From positions 7,615,001 through 7,679,000 of the forward strand of contig NZ_CP054918.1 of the NCBI RefSeq assembly GCF_013364195.1: a stretch of 64,000 nt of DNA. Direction: 5' to 3'. A model generated the notes under the pieces. It was not told where the DNA came from, searched no databases, and saw only the letters and a list, made by a program, of their open reading frames with translations. How positions within the stretch are numbered: the first letter of the stretch is position 1; every line of letters begins with the position of its first letter. Positions 57,848 to 64,000 of this stretch are shown here, one piece after another. The position numbers were made by a program, and so were the translations under genes. The stretch is from Streptomyces sp. NA04227 (GTDB lineage: Bacteria; Actinomycetota; Actinomycetes; Streptomycetales; Streptomycetaceae).

Positions 57848-59458
57848 GTGACCCGACGCAAGACCGCCCTCGCCACGGCGACAGCACTCGCCGCCGCCTC
57901 AGTCGTCGCGGGAGCCATAGCCGTGCCCTCCGCCATGGCCGAGCCGGCCGACGGCACCGCCGCCCGCCAGAGCGACACGGCCACCAAGGGTGTCCGTGGC
58001 GCGGCGGCGCGGGCGGCCAAGGAGGGCGTCAACTGGCAGGAGTGCCCGGCCGATTGGGGTCTGAAGGCGCCGGTGCAGTGCGGCTGGGTCACCGTCCCGG
58101 TCGACTACGCGGACCCGCGGGGCGACACCATCAAGCTGGCCGTCTCCCGGCTGCGCAGCAGCGGCGGCAAGGGCGAGCACCAGGGCTCCCTGCTCTACAA
58201 CCCGGGCGGCCCCGGCGGCTCGGGTCTCGACTTCCCGCTCGGCGCCACCGACAAGGACGGCGTGTGGGCCAAGACCTCCCGCGCCTACGACTTCGTCGGC
58301 TTCGACCCGCGCGGCGTCGGCCACTCCGCCCCGATCTCCTGCGTCGACCCCAAGGAGTACGCCAAGTCGCCCAAGCCCGACCCGGTACCGGACGACGAGG
58401 CCGACAAGCAGGCCCAGCGCAAGCTGGCGCAGGAGTACGCCGAGGGCTGCGAGGAGCGCGGCGGCGCCCTGCTCCCGCACATGACCACCAAGAACACCGC
58501 ACGCGACCTGGACGTCATCCGGGCGGCACTCGGCGAGAAGAAGCTCAACTACCTGGGGGTCTCCTACGGGACGTACCTGGGCGCGGTCTACGCCCACCTC
58601 TTCCCCGGTCACGTACGCCGGATGATCCTGGACAGCGTCGTCAACCCGGCCCCCGAGAAGATCTGGTACCAGGCCAACCTCGACCAGGACGTGGCCTTCG
58701 AGGGCCGCTGGAACGACTGGAAGAACTGGGTCGCCGAGCACAACGACGCCTACGGACTGGGCGACAGCGCCGACGACGTGCAGGCCGCCTGGGACGAACT
58801 GCGCACCACCGCCAAGGAGAAGCCGCTCGGCGGCAAGGTGGGCCCGGCCGAACTCCTCAGCTTCTTCCAGAAGGCCGCCTACGCGGACGCTGTCTGGCCC
58901 AAGGTGGCCGCGGCCCTCTCCGCGTACGCCCTGGGCGACGAGCAGCCGCTGGTGAAGGCCGCGGCCCCGGACATGTCCGATGCCGCGAAGCTCGCCTCGG
59001 ACGAGAACGGCAACGCCGTCTACACCGCCGTGGAGTGCAACGACACCCAGTGGCCCGGCGACTGGCAGCAGTGGGACAAGGACTCCGAACGGCTGCACGC
59101 CGAGCACCCGTTCATGACCTGGTCCAACACCTGGATGAACCTGCCCTGCGCCAACTGGCCGCTCCAGCACGACAACAAGCCGCTCGACATCAAGCCCGGC
59201 AAGAAGCTCCCGGCCACCCTGATCCTGCAGGCCGAGCGCGACGCGGCCACCCCGTACGAGGGCGCCGTCGAACTCCACAAGCGTCTCAAGGGCTCCCGTC
59301 TGATCACCGAGAAGGACGCGGGCTCGCACGGCACCTCCGGCGGCACCAACTCCTGCATCAACGACCGGGTCGACGCCTACCTCCTCAAGGGCGAGACCGG
59401 CGCCGAGGACACCGTGTGCGAGCCGCACGAGCTGCCGGAGCCGGAGCAGGCGAAGTGA
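57848..59458 (+). CDS. secreted alpha/beta-hydrolase peptidase (tripeptidyl aminopeptidase-like, S33)
   Basis: A 536-aa exported enzyme. The signal TRRKTALATATALAAASVVA ends near PSAMAEP. The hydrolase domain has NWQECPADWGLKAPVQCGWV, then GSLLYNPGGPGGSGLDFPLG (oxyanion hole), FVGFDPRGVGHSAPISC and YLGVSYGTYLGAVYAHLFPG with the nucleophile Ser. LILQAERDAATPYEGAVELH has the catalytic Asp, and KDAGSHGTSGG the catalytic His. These are the SCO-type Tap/SlpD/SlpE motifs. It removes tripeptides or other N-terminal residues from peptides outside the cell. GTG 57848 has GGGAG upstream. A bidirectional terminator follows its 3' end, which converges with the LysR gene. Confidence 0.92.
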   Translation: MTRRKTALATATALAAASVVAGAIAVPSAMAEPADGTAARQSDTATKGVRGAAARAAKEGVNWQECPADWGLKAPVQCGWVTVPVDYADPRGDTIKLAVSRLRSSGGKGEHQGSLLYNPGGPGGSGLDFPLGATDKDGVWAKTSRAYDFVGFDPRGVGHSAPISCVDPKEYAKSPKPDPVPDDEADKQAQRKLAQEYAEGCEERGGALLPHMTTKNTARDLDVIRAALGEKKLNYLGVSYGTYLGAVYAHLFPGHVRRMILDSVVNPAPEKIWYQANLDQDVAFEGRWNDWKNWVAEHNDAYGLGDSADDVQAAWDELRTTAKEKPLGGKVGPAELLSFFQKAAYADAVWPKVAAALSAYALGDEQPLVKAAAPDMSDAAKLASDENGNAVYTAVECNDTQWPGDWQQWDKDSERLHAEHPFMTWSNTWMNLPCANWPLQHDNKPLDIKPGKKLPATLILQAERDAATPYEGAVELHKRLKGSRLITEKDAGSHGTSGGTNSCINDRVDAYLLKGETGAEDTVCEPHELPEPEQAK

Positions 59459-59553
59459 CCGAAGCGCTCCGGCGACGGAAGTAGCGGGGCCGACGGCGCG
59501 GTGTCGCCGCCGCCGTGAGCGGTGCGGTGGCGGAGTCCGGGCCCGGGCCGAGC

Positions 59554-59585
59554 AGAGGGGCGTTCCTACGGGGGGACGCCCCTCT
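59554..59585. terminator. bidirectional hairpin terminator
   Basis: AGAGGGGCGTTCC pairs with GGGACGCCCCTCT (13 bp with one G-T wobble) around a 6-base loop. It lies between the convergent peptidase (stop 59458) and LysR (stop 59678) genes. Confidence 0.8.
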
Positions 59586-59677
59586 TGCTCAGCCGCCCCA
59601 GCTCGCCGTTGCCCGCGGACCGAAAGGACTCCTTCGAGCGGCAGGCCCCGCTCTTCGCCCGCCGCGCCCCGCTACGG

Positions 59678-60613
59678 TCACGGCGCGGGCGGCGTCCGCC
59701 GCTCCGTCAGCGAACCGCCCAACTCCCGTGCCCTGCGCACGAATGCCTCGTACAGGTCCTGCGCCGCCTGGGGTACGGACTCGGCCCTGCGGCGCTGCAA
59801 CATCAGCAGCACCCGGGTCGTGTCGTTCTCGATCGGGCGGTACGTGAGGGTGCCGTGCCGTTCCAGCGGGTCGCCCACCACGCTGAAGTCGGGCAGGACC
59901 GTCGCTCCCAGGCCCTCGGCCACCATGAGCTTGCCCATCTCGGCGCCGTCGGTGGAGTACGAGAACGACGGGGTGCGGCCGTCGAGGAGCCGGTGCACAT
60001 AGCGGTGCATGACGTATCCGGCGCGCATCGCGATCAGCGGCTGGGTGAGCAGGTCGGACACCGACACCGTCGGCCCGGCGGCGAGCGGGCTGTCGGGGCG
60101 CACGCACACCACCGGACGGCCGTGCAGCAACCGGGTCGACTCGAAGCCCGTGGGAGTGTCGTCCCCGTCCAGGTGGTTCACCAGGCCGAGGTCGAAGCCG
60201 CCCTCGGACAGGGCCCGCAGAATGTCCGTCTGCTGGGCGCCGACCACCTCGACCTGGGTGACCGGATGGCTGGTTCGGAACCGTCGTACCACCGGGACGA
60301 GAAGAGGTACCGTCGCCGCGTTCACCGTGCCGACGCGCACCATACGGCTGATCCGGTGCTGTTCGCCCGCCGCGGCCCGCAGCCGGTCCACCGCCTCCAG
60401 GACACGCACGATGTGCGGCAGGAGTTCGCGGCCCTCCGCGCTCATCGTGGCGCCGGAGCGCTTTCGCTCCAGGAGATCGACGCCCAGTTCGCGTTCCAGG
60501 TTGCGCACCGTCTCGCTCAACGCGGGCTGCGAAAGGCGCATTTCCTCGGCGGCGCGGCGCAGTGAACCGAGTCGTGTCACCGCGGCTATGTATTCCAGTT
60601 GTTCTGTCCGCAC
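59678..60613 (-). CDS. LysR-family transcriptional regulator of the sulfur locus
   Basis: A 311-aa LTTR. The HTH is MRTEQLEYIAAVTRLGSLRR-AAEEMRLSQPALSETVRNLE, then RELGVDLLERKRSGATMS. The effector domain carries VRVGTVNAATVPLLVPVVRR, GGFDLGLVNHLDGDDTP and RPVVCVRPDSPLAAGPTVSV. GTG 60613 is chosen because the family starts there; TTG at 60649 would add 12 residues without fit. No Shine-Dalgarno is seen, and TTGAAC (60644-60649) with CATTGT about 18 bases on suggests near-leaderless expression. It is divergent from the leader peptide and sulfur genes and is likely their activator, responding to sulfate, APS or an organosulfur ligand as CysB-type regulators do. Confidence 0.9.
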   Translation of the reverse strand: MRTEQLEYIAAVTRLGSLRRAAEEMRLSQPALSETVRNLERELGVDLLERKRSGATMSAEGRELLPHIVRVLEAVDRLRAAAGEQHRISRMVRVGTVNAATVPLLVPVVRRFRTSHPVTQVEVVGAQQTDILRALSEGGFDLGLVNHLDGDDTPTGFESTRLLHGRPVVCVRPDSPLAAGPTVSVSDLLTQPLIAMRAGYVMHRYVHRLLDGRTPSFSYSTDGAEMGKLMVAEGLGATVLPDFSVVGDPLERHGTLTYRPIENDTTRVLLMLQRRRAESVPQAAQDLYEAFVRRARELGGSLTERRTPPAP

Positions 60614-60750
60614 GACAGCACAATGCGCTTGATTCCGAAGGGCGTTCAAGGGTTTCCCTGTTACGCGTTCGTGAAAATCAATGATCCGTGATGTGAGACC
60701 GGTCGGGTTTTCCTTGACGTCTTTCGCCGACGACTGCGACCATCGAGAAC

Positions 60751-60834
60751 ATGCAGAAGCGACTGGACCTCACCCGGCGACGCCACGTCGACCTGGCACG
60801 TGTCTCCAGCGCCTCCTGTCGCACCGCGGCCTGA
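60751..60834 (+). CDS. Cys-containing leader peptide (putative ribosomal attenuator)
   Basis: A 27-aa peptide beginning MQKRLDLTRRRHVDLARVSS, with Cys at residue 23 (SASCRT) and a TGA at 60832. The pattern HVDLxRxxSAxCR near the C-terminus is that of the short leader peptides found upstream of sulfur-assimilation operons in actinobacteria. Slow decoding of the Cys codon, when cysteine is scarce, is thought to alter folding of the downstream leader RNA. It lies 208 bp before the sfnG-like gene, on the same strand and divergent from LysR. The start has no strong Shine-Dalgarno. A candidate hairpin lies at 60892-60919. Confidence 0.8.
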   Translation: MQKRLDLTRRRHVDLARVSSASCRTAA

Positions 60835-60891
60835 CCCTCCCGGTCCTGCCCCCTCCCGGGCCCTGACCTTCCCGGTCCGCCGCGTTCCTCC

Positions 60892-60919
60892 GCTCTACGG
60901 CAGCCCTTTGCCGCAGAGC
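60892..60919 (+). promoter_or_regulatory. candidate attenuator hairpin downstream of the Cys leader peptide
   Basis: GCTCT-A-CGGCA pairs with TGCCG-C-AGAGC around GCCCTT, ten pairs with one mismatch, 58 bases after the leader stop. There is no T tract, so it could act by alternative folding or by blocking translation. Upstream, repeated CCCGGTCC segments (60839, 60871) could form competing stems. Confidence 0.5.
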
Positions 60920-61041
60920 AGGTATCCCGTCGCCCGCGCAGTCCCCGGCATCGGACAGCGCCGCGCATTCCACCGTTTCCCCGGTCCTTTCGACGCGGGG
61001 CGTTCTCGCAATCCCCGAACCATTCGCCGCAGGAGTTCCAC

Positions 61042-61670
61042 ATGCCCGCAGCACCCCTGAAATTCGCCTACTGGGTCCCCAACGTTAGCGGGGGACTCGT
61101 CACCAGCACCATCGAGCAACGCACCGACTGGGGCTACGAATACAACCGCGAACTCGCTGTCCTCGCCGAGAACAACGGCTTCGAGTACGCGCTCAGCCAG
61201 GTCCGCTACATGGCCAGTTACGGTGCCGAGTACCAGCACGAGTCGACCAGCTTCAGCCTCGCCCTGCTGCTCGCCACCCAGCGGCTGAAGGTCATCGCCG
61301 CCGTCCATCCGGGCCTGTGGCACCCCGGCGCAGGACTCCACCTTCGAAGACCTCGTGCAGTACAACGACGGCTTCCGCACCGGCCTGATCGGCACTCCGG
61401 AGCAGATCGCCATGGGGGCACCGCCCAGGCATTCAGCGCTGGGGGAGCATCGTCGCCAACAAGAAGCTCGGCGTCGACCTGCTCCTCCTCGGCTTCCTGC
61501 ACTACCACGAAGAGGTCGAGTACTTCGGGCGGCGCGTACTGCCGCTCGTACGCGAACTGGAGGCGCAACTCCCGGAAACGGGCCCGGAGGCAGACGTCGA
61601 CGCCGACGCCGACGCGGAGAGGGGCGCGGCCTCGGGCGTGAGCGCGGCTTCCACGTCCGCCCACGTCTGA
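61042..61670 (+). pseudogene. broken sfnG-type (dimethylsulfone) FMNH2-dependent monooxygenase
   Basis: The N-terminus is intact: PLKFAYWVPNVSGGLVTSTI, then EQRTDWGYEYNRELAVLAEN, YALSQVRYMASYGAEYQHES and LKVIAAVHPGLWHPG, matching SfnG. It then jumps, in another frame, to STFEDLVQYNDGFRTGLIGT-PEQIA. It is broken again by a ~35-bp element (61413-61447) before VDLLLLGFLHYHEEVEYFGR and RVLPLVRELE. About 165-200 residues of the central barrel are missing, and the pieces lie in different frames. Full SfnG proteins have about 365 residues. CAGGAG precedes the ATG, so the start is still good, and a truncated protein may be made. The remaining sulfur genes downstream appear intact. Confidence 0.88.
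61413..61447. mobile_element. short G-rich palindromic repeat inserted in the sfnG relic
   Basis: A segment reading TGGGGGCACCGCCC, AGGCATTCAG and CGCTGGGGGAG occupies the space where sfnG should read Ala-Glu-Arg-Ile. It has an internal CCCAG/CTGGG stem and shifts the frame. It resembles the small G-rich hairpin repeats (GGGGGCACC...CTGGGGGAG) scattered in Streptomyces genomes, and I treat it as a non-autonomous MITE-like or REP-like unit. No obvious target duplication is seen. Confidence 0.6.
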
Positions 61671-61859
61671 ACCGGCTCGTTCCGTCCGCGCGACTCCTTC
61701 CGGGCGACTCCTTCCGCGCCGAGCACCGGCGGTTCGCCACCCAACCGCCGGCGCCGAGCCCCCGCCCCCGAACCACCCGACCCCACCCGGTACTTGAGAC
61801 CGTCCCCGCCCCCGCGGCGGCTCCCGCGCGGAGCCGCCCTCCTCCCGAAAGAGGACCGC

Positions 61860-62414
61860 ATGGCCACCGTCCTGTCCGTCTCCGGCAGTCCCTCCGCCTC
61901 CTCGCGTACCAACCGGCTGCTCCGGCATCTCGACCGGCGCCTGACCGCACAGGGCCACGAGGTCGTCCCGCTCGACGTCCGCACCATCCCGGCCGAGGCG
62001 CTGCTCGGCGCGGACTTCGGGCATCCGGCGATCGTCGAGGCGACCGAGCTCGTCGCCCGCGCCGACGGTGTCGTCGTCGGCACCCCCGTCTACAAGGCGT
62101 CGTACTCCGGAGTCCTCAAGGCGCTTCTCGACCTGCTGCCGCAGTACGCCCTCGCCGGAAAGACCGTGCTGCCGCTGGCCACCGGCGGCACCGTCGCCCA
62201 CGTCCTCGCGATCGACTACGCCCTGCGCCCGGTGCTCGGCTCGATGGGCGCGGACCATGTGGTGCCGGGCTGGTTCACGCTCGACAAGGACATCACCGTG
62301 CACGAGGACGGGTCGCTGACCCTCGCGCCGGCCGCCGGTGAGGCCCTCGGGCAGGTCGTCGACCGGTTCTCGGCCGCCCTCGGGTACCGGCCCGTCCTGG
62401 CCGCGGCGGGCTGA
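61860..62414 (+). CDS. NAD(P)H-dependent FMN reductase (SsuE/MsuE-like)
   Basis: A 184-aa flavodoxin-fold reductase: VLSVSGSPSASSRTNRLLRH (phosphate loop), VPLDVRTIPAEALLGADFGH, ADGVVVGTPVYKASYSGVLK (the TPVYKASYSG motif of SsuE-type reductases), ALLDLLPQYALAGKTVLPLA and TGGTVAHVLAIDYALRPVLG. It supplies FMNH2 to monooxygenases that split C-S bonds. AGAGGA precedes the ATG. It follows the broken sfnG by 189 bp and is linked to the next gene by two bases, so one operon is likely under the leader peptide and LysR. Confidence 0.93.
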   Translation: MATVLSVSGSPSASSRTNRLLRHLDRRLTAQGHEVVPLDVRTIPAEALLGADFGHPAIVEATELVARADGVVVGTPVYKASYSGVLKALLDLLPQYALAGKTVLPLATGGTVAHVLAIDYALRPVLGSMGADHVVPGWFTLDKDITVHEDGSLTLAPAAGEALGQVVDRFSAALGYRPVLAAAG

Positions 62415-62416
62415 CC

Positions 62417-63601
62417 GTGACCGCCCATGTCATCGCCGACGAGGCCGAGGCCCTGACCGTGGCCGCCGCCCTCGCAGCGGAGTTCCGTGCCGAAGCGGGC
62501 CGACGGGACGCCGAACGCAGGCTGCCGCTCCGGGAGTTGGACCGGCTCTCCGCCTCCGGACTGCTCGCCGTCACCGTTCCCGCCGAGCACGGGGGAGCGG
62601 ACGTGAGCGCCCTGACCCTGGCGGAGATCTTCCGGCTGCTCGCCTCGGCCGACAGCAGCATCGCCCAGATCCCCCAGAGCCACTTCGTCTACGTCAATGT
62701 GATCCGGCGCCAAGGCACCCCGGAGCAACGGAAGTTCTTCTTCGCCGAGCTGCTCGCGGGCCGCCGATTCGGCAACGCCCAGTCCGAGGCGGGCACCCGG
62801 CACGTCCAGGACATCCGCACCCGGCTGACGGCACGGCCGGACGGCTCGTACGTACTGGACGGGGTCAAGCACTACTCCACTGGTACCCTGTTCGCCGACT
62901 GGATCCCGGTGCTGGCCCGCACCGAGGACGAAGCGCTGCACGTCGCGTATGTGCCGCGCGACGCCCCCGGCGTCACCGTCGTCGACGACTGGGACGGCCT
63001 CGGCCAGCGGACGACCGCGAGCGGCACCGTCCGGCTGGACGCCGTCTCCGTACCGGCCGACCGTGTCCTGCCCCATCATCTCACCTTCGAAGGACCCCAA
63101 CTCCACGGTGCGGTGGCCGAGTTGCTCCATGCCGCCATCGACGCCGGCATCGCAGGAGCGGCACTCGCCGAGGCGGCGGAGTTCGTCCGGACGAAGAGTC
63201 GTCCCTGGTTCGAGAGCGGCGTCGAAACGGCCGCCGAGGACCCCTTGTTGATCCAGCGGTTCGGTGAACTGGCCCTGGACACAAGGGCGTCGGAGGCGCT
63301 GCTGCGCGAGGCCGCCCGTGCGGTGGACGCGGCACAGGCTCACCTCACCGACGACTCGGCGGCCGAGGCATCGATCGCGGTGGCCGCCGCGAAGGTGGGG
63401 GCGGCCAGGGCCGCGGTGGAGGTGGCGAGCGCGCTCTTCGAAGTGTCCGGCACCCGTTCGGCGCGCAACGCCCTGAATCTGCACCGGTATTGGCGCGACG
63501 CCCGTACGCACACCCTGCACGACCCGGCCCGCTGGAAGATCCAGCACATCGGCCGGTACGTACTCAACGGCACCCGGCCGCCCCGCCACGGCCTGCTCTG
63601 A
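62417..63601 (+). CDS. SfnB-family sulfur-acquisition oxidoreductase (acyl-CoA-dehydrogenase fold)
   Basis: A 394-aa flavin monooxygenase of the acyl-CoA dehydrogenase fold: LDRLSASGLLAVTVPAEHGG, ADSSIAQIPQSHFVYVNVIR, RFGNAQSEAGTRHVQDIRTR, VKHYSTGTLFADWIPVLART and VEVASALFEVSGTRSARNAL. NLHRYWRDARTHTLHDPARW is the C-terminal motif typical of DszC/SfnB-like sulfur enzymes, with RNLHRYWRDARTHT diagnostic. GTG 62417 lies two bases after the reductase stop. It would oxidise an organosulfur compound using reduced flavin from the partner reductase. Confidence 0.92.
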   Translation: MTAHVIADEAEALTVAAALAAEFRAEAGRRDAERRLPLRELDRLSASGLLAVTVPAEHGGADVSALTLAEIFRLLASADSSIAQIPQSHFVYVNVIRRQGTPEQRKFFFAELLAGRRFGNAQSEAGTRHVQDIRTRLTARPDGSYVLDGVKHYSTGTLFADWIPVLARTEDEALHVAYVPRDAPGVTVVDDWDGLGQRTTASGTVRLDAVSVPADRVLPHHLTFEGPQLHGAVAELLHAAIDAGIAGAALAEAAEFVRTKSRPWFESGVETAAEDPLLIQRFGELALDTRASEALLREAARAVDAAQAHLTDDSAAEASIAVAAAKVGAARAAVEVASALFEVSGTRSARNALNLHRYWRDARTHTLHDPARWKIQHIGRYVLNGTRPPRHGLL

Positions 63602-63639
63602 ACCGAACAACCCCCGGACACTCCCGAACGGAGACCCTC

Positions 63640-64000
63640 GTGTCCCTCACCTTCCACTGGTTCCTGCCCACCAACGGCGACAGTCGGCACGTCGTCGGAG
63701 GCGGCCACGGCACGCACGTCACCGCCTCGGGACGGGACCGGCCGCCGACGGTCGCCTATCTGAGCCAGATCGCCCGCGCCGCCGAGGACCTCGGCTTCGT
63801 CGGGGCGCTCACTCCCACCGGTGCCTGGTGCGAGGACGCCTGGCTGACCACGGCCATGGTCAGCCAGCACACCGAGCGCCTGAAGTTCCTGGTCGCCTTC
63901 CGGCCCGGCTTCGTCTCGCCGACGCTCGCCGCGCAGATGGCCGACACCTTCCAGCGGCAGACCGGGGGACGGCTGCTCCTCAACGTCGTGACCGGCGGCG
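63640..64000 (+). CDS. LLM-class FMNH2-dependent monooxygenase, alkanesulfonate type (partial)
   Basis: The first 120 codons of a luciferase-like monooxygenase: SLTFHWFLPTNGDSRHVVGG, PPTVAYLSQIARAAEDLGFV, GALTPTGAWCEDAWLTTAMV, TERLKFLVAFRPGFVSPTLA and AQMADTFQRQTGGRLLLNVV. FHWFLPTNGDSR, TPTGAWCEDAW and VAFRPGFVSPTLAAQMA match the SsuD/SfnD group; the C-terminus lies beyond the window. GTG 63640 has CGGAG about 7 bases upstream and follows the SfnB-like stop by 38 bases. It should desulfonate an alkanesulfonate with FMNH2 from the reductase encoded upstream. Confidence 0.93.
   Translation, partial: MSLTFHWFLPTNGDSRHVVGGGHGTHVTASGRDRPPTVAYLSQIARAAEDLGFVGALTPTGAWCEDAWLTTAMVSQHTERLKFLVAFRPGFVSPTLAAQMADTFQRQTGGRLLLNVVTGG

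Overview
The window is very GC-rich, with G or C at most third codon positions. It uses many GTG and a few TTG starts, and its operons are packed with ATGA and GTGA overlaps. It also carries NarL-type two-component pairs, FadR-type GntR regulators, gas vesicle accessory genes and a Cys-containing actinobacterial leader peptide. Together these point to Streptomyces or a close relative. Several broken genes, many catabolic operons and few housekeeping genes suggest an accessory or chromosome-arm region rather than the core. No rRNA, tRNA, CRISPR array, complete IS element or prophage was recognised.

Layout. 1-5.3 kb: a truncated membrane protein, relics of secreted metalloproteases (M4 C-terminus, M6 fragment), an aminoglycoside 6-adenylyltransferase-like gene, a DHA2 MFS exporter, a VOC protein and an MmpS-like lipoprotein. 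5.4-9.2 kb: a MacB/FtsX-type ABC exporter whose ATPase gene carries an in-frame amber codon, divergent from a NarL-type sensor/regulator pair. 9.3-11.2 kb: a PHP-domain protein, a small protein and a second M4 protease relic. 11.3-14.2 kb: a FadR-type regulator, divergent across a perfect palindrome from an Nramp-like transporter that lacks the metal-binding motifs.

14.5-24.3 kb is a nine-gene minus-strand operon. It joins sugar-acid enzymes (enolase-superfamily dehydratase, two SDRs, DUF4432 epimerase, FAH-family dehydratase, aldehyde dehydrogenase) to CoA chemistry (CaiB/BaiF CoA-transferase, enoyl-CoA hydratase) and to a solute-binding-like protein with no signal peptide. A divergent FadR regulator has its own palindrome. 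This is the best candidate for an undescribed pathway. 25.5-31 kb is a second sugar-acid module (GntR, SDR, FAH hydrolase). It is divergent from lutABC and shares a near-identical operator on both sides. The parsimonious reading is an oxidative L-fucose/L-rhamnose-type route giving pyruvate plus L-lactate, with LutABC oxidising the lactate. An MFS carrier follows.

32.8-41.8 kb: a lipoprotein, a TetR regulator with an AMP-forming acyl-CoA synthetase, DUF1905, vWA, VOC and small proteins, and a gas-vesicle fragment (gvpO and gvpF/L) with no gvpA in the window. 42-53.2 kb: a LacI-controlled glycan-use locus. An LplB/YtcP-type ABC importer, a frameshifted M1 peptidase and a Gfo/Idh/MocA oxidoreductase run on one strand. 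A hydroxyacid dehydrogenase, LacI and DUF2264 run on the other. Two 11/12-identical LacI boxes lie between them. 53.3-59.5 kb: a macro-domain protein beside a tandem repeat, a secreted beta-propeller, a second NarL-type pair and a secreted tripeptidyl aminopeptidase-type hydrolase. 59.6-64 kb: a sulfur-scavenging locus with a LysR regulator, a Cys leader peptide, a broken sfnG-type monooxygenase gene carrying a small repeat insertion, an FMN reductase, an SfnB-like acyl-CoA-dehydrogenase-fold enzyme and the start of an alkanesulfonate monooxygenase-like gene.
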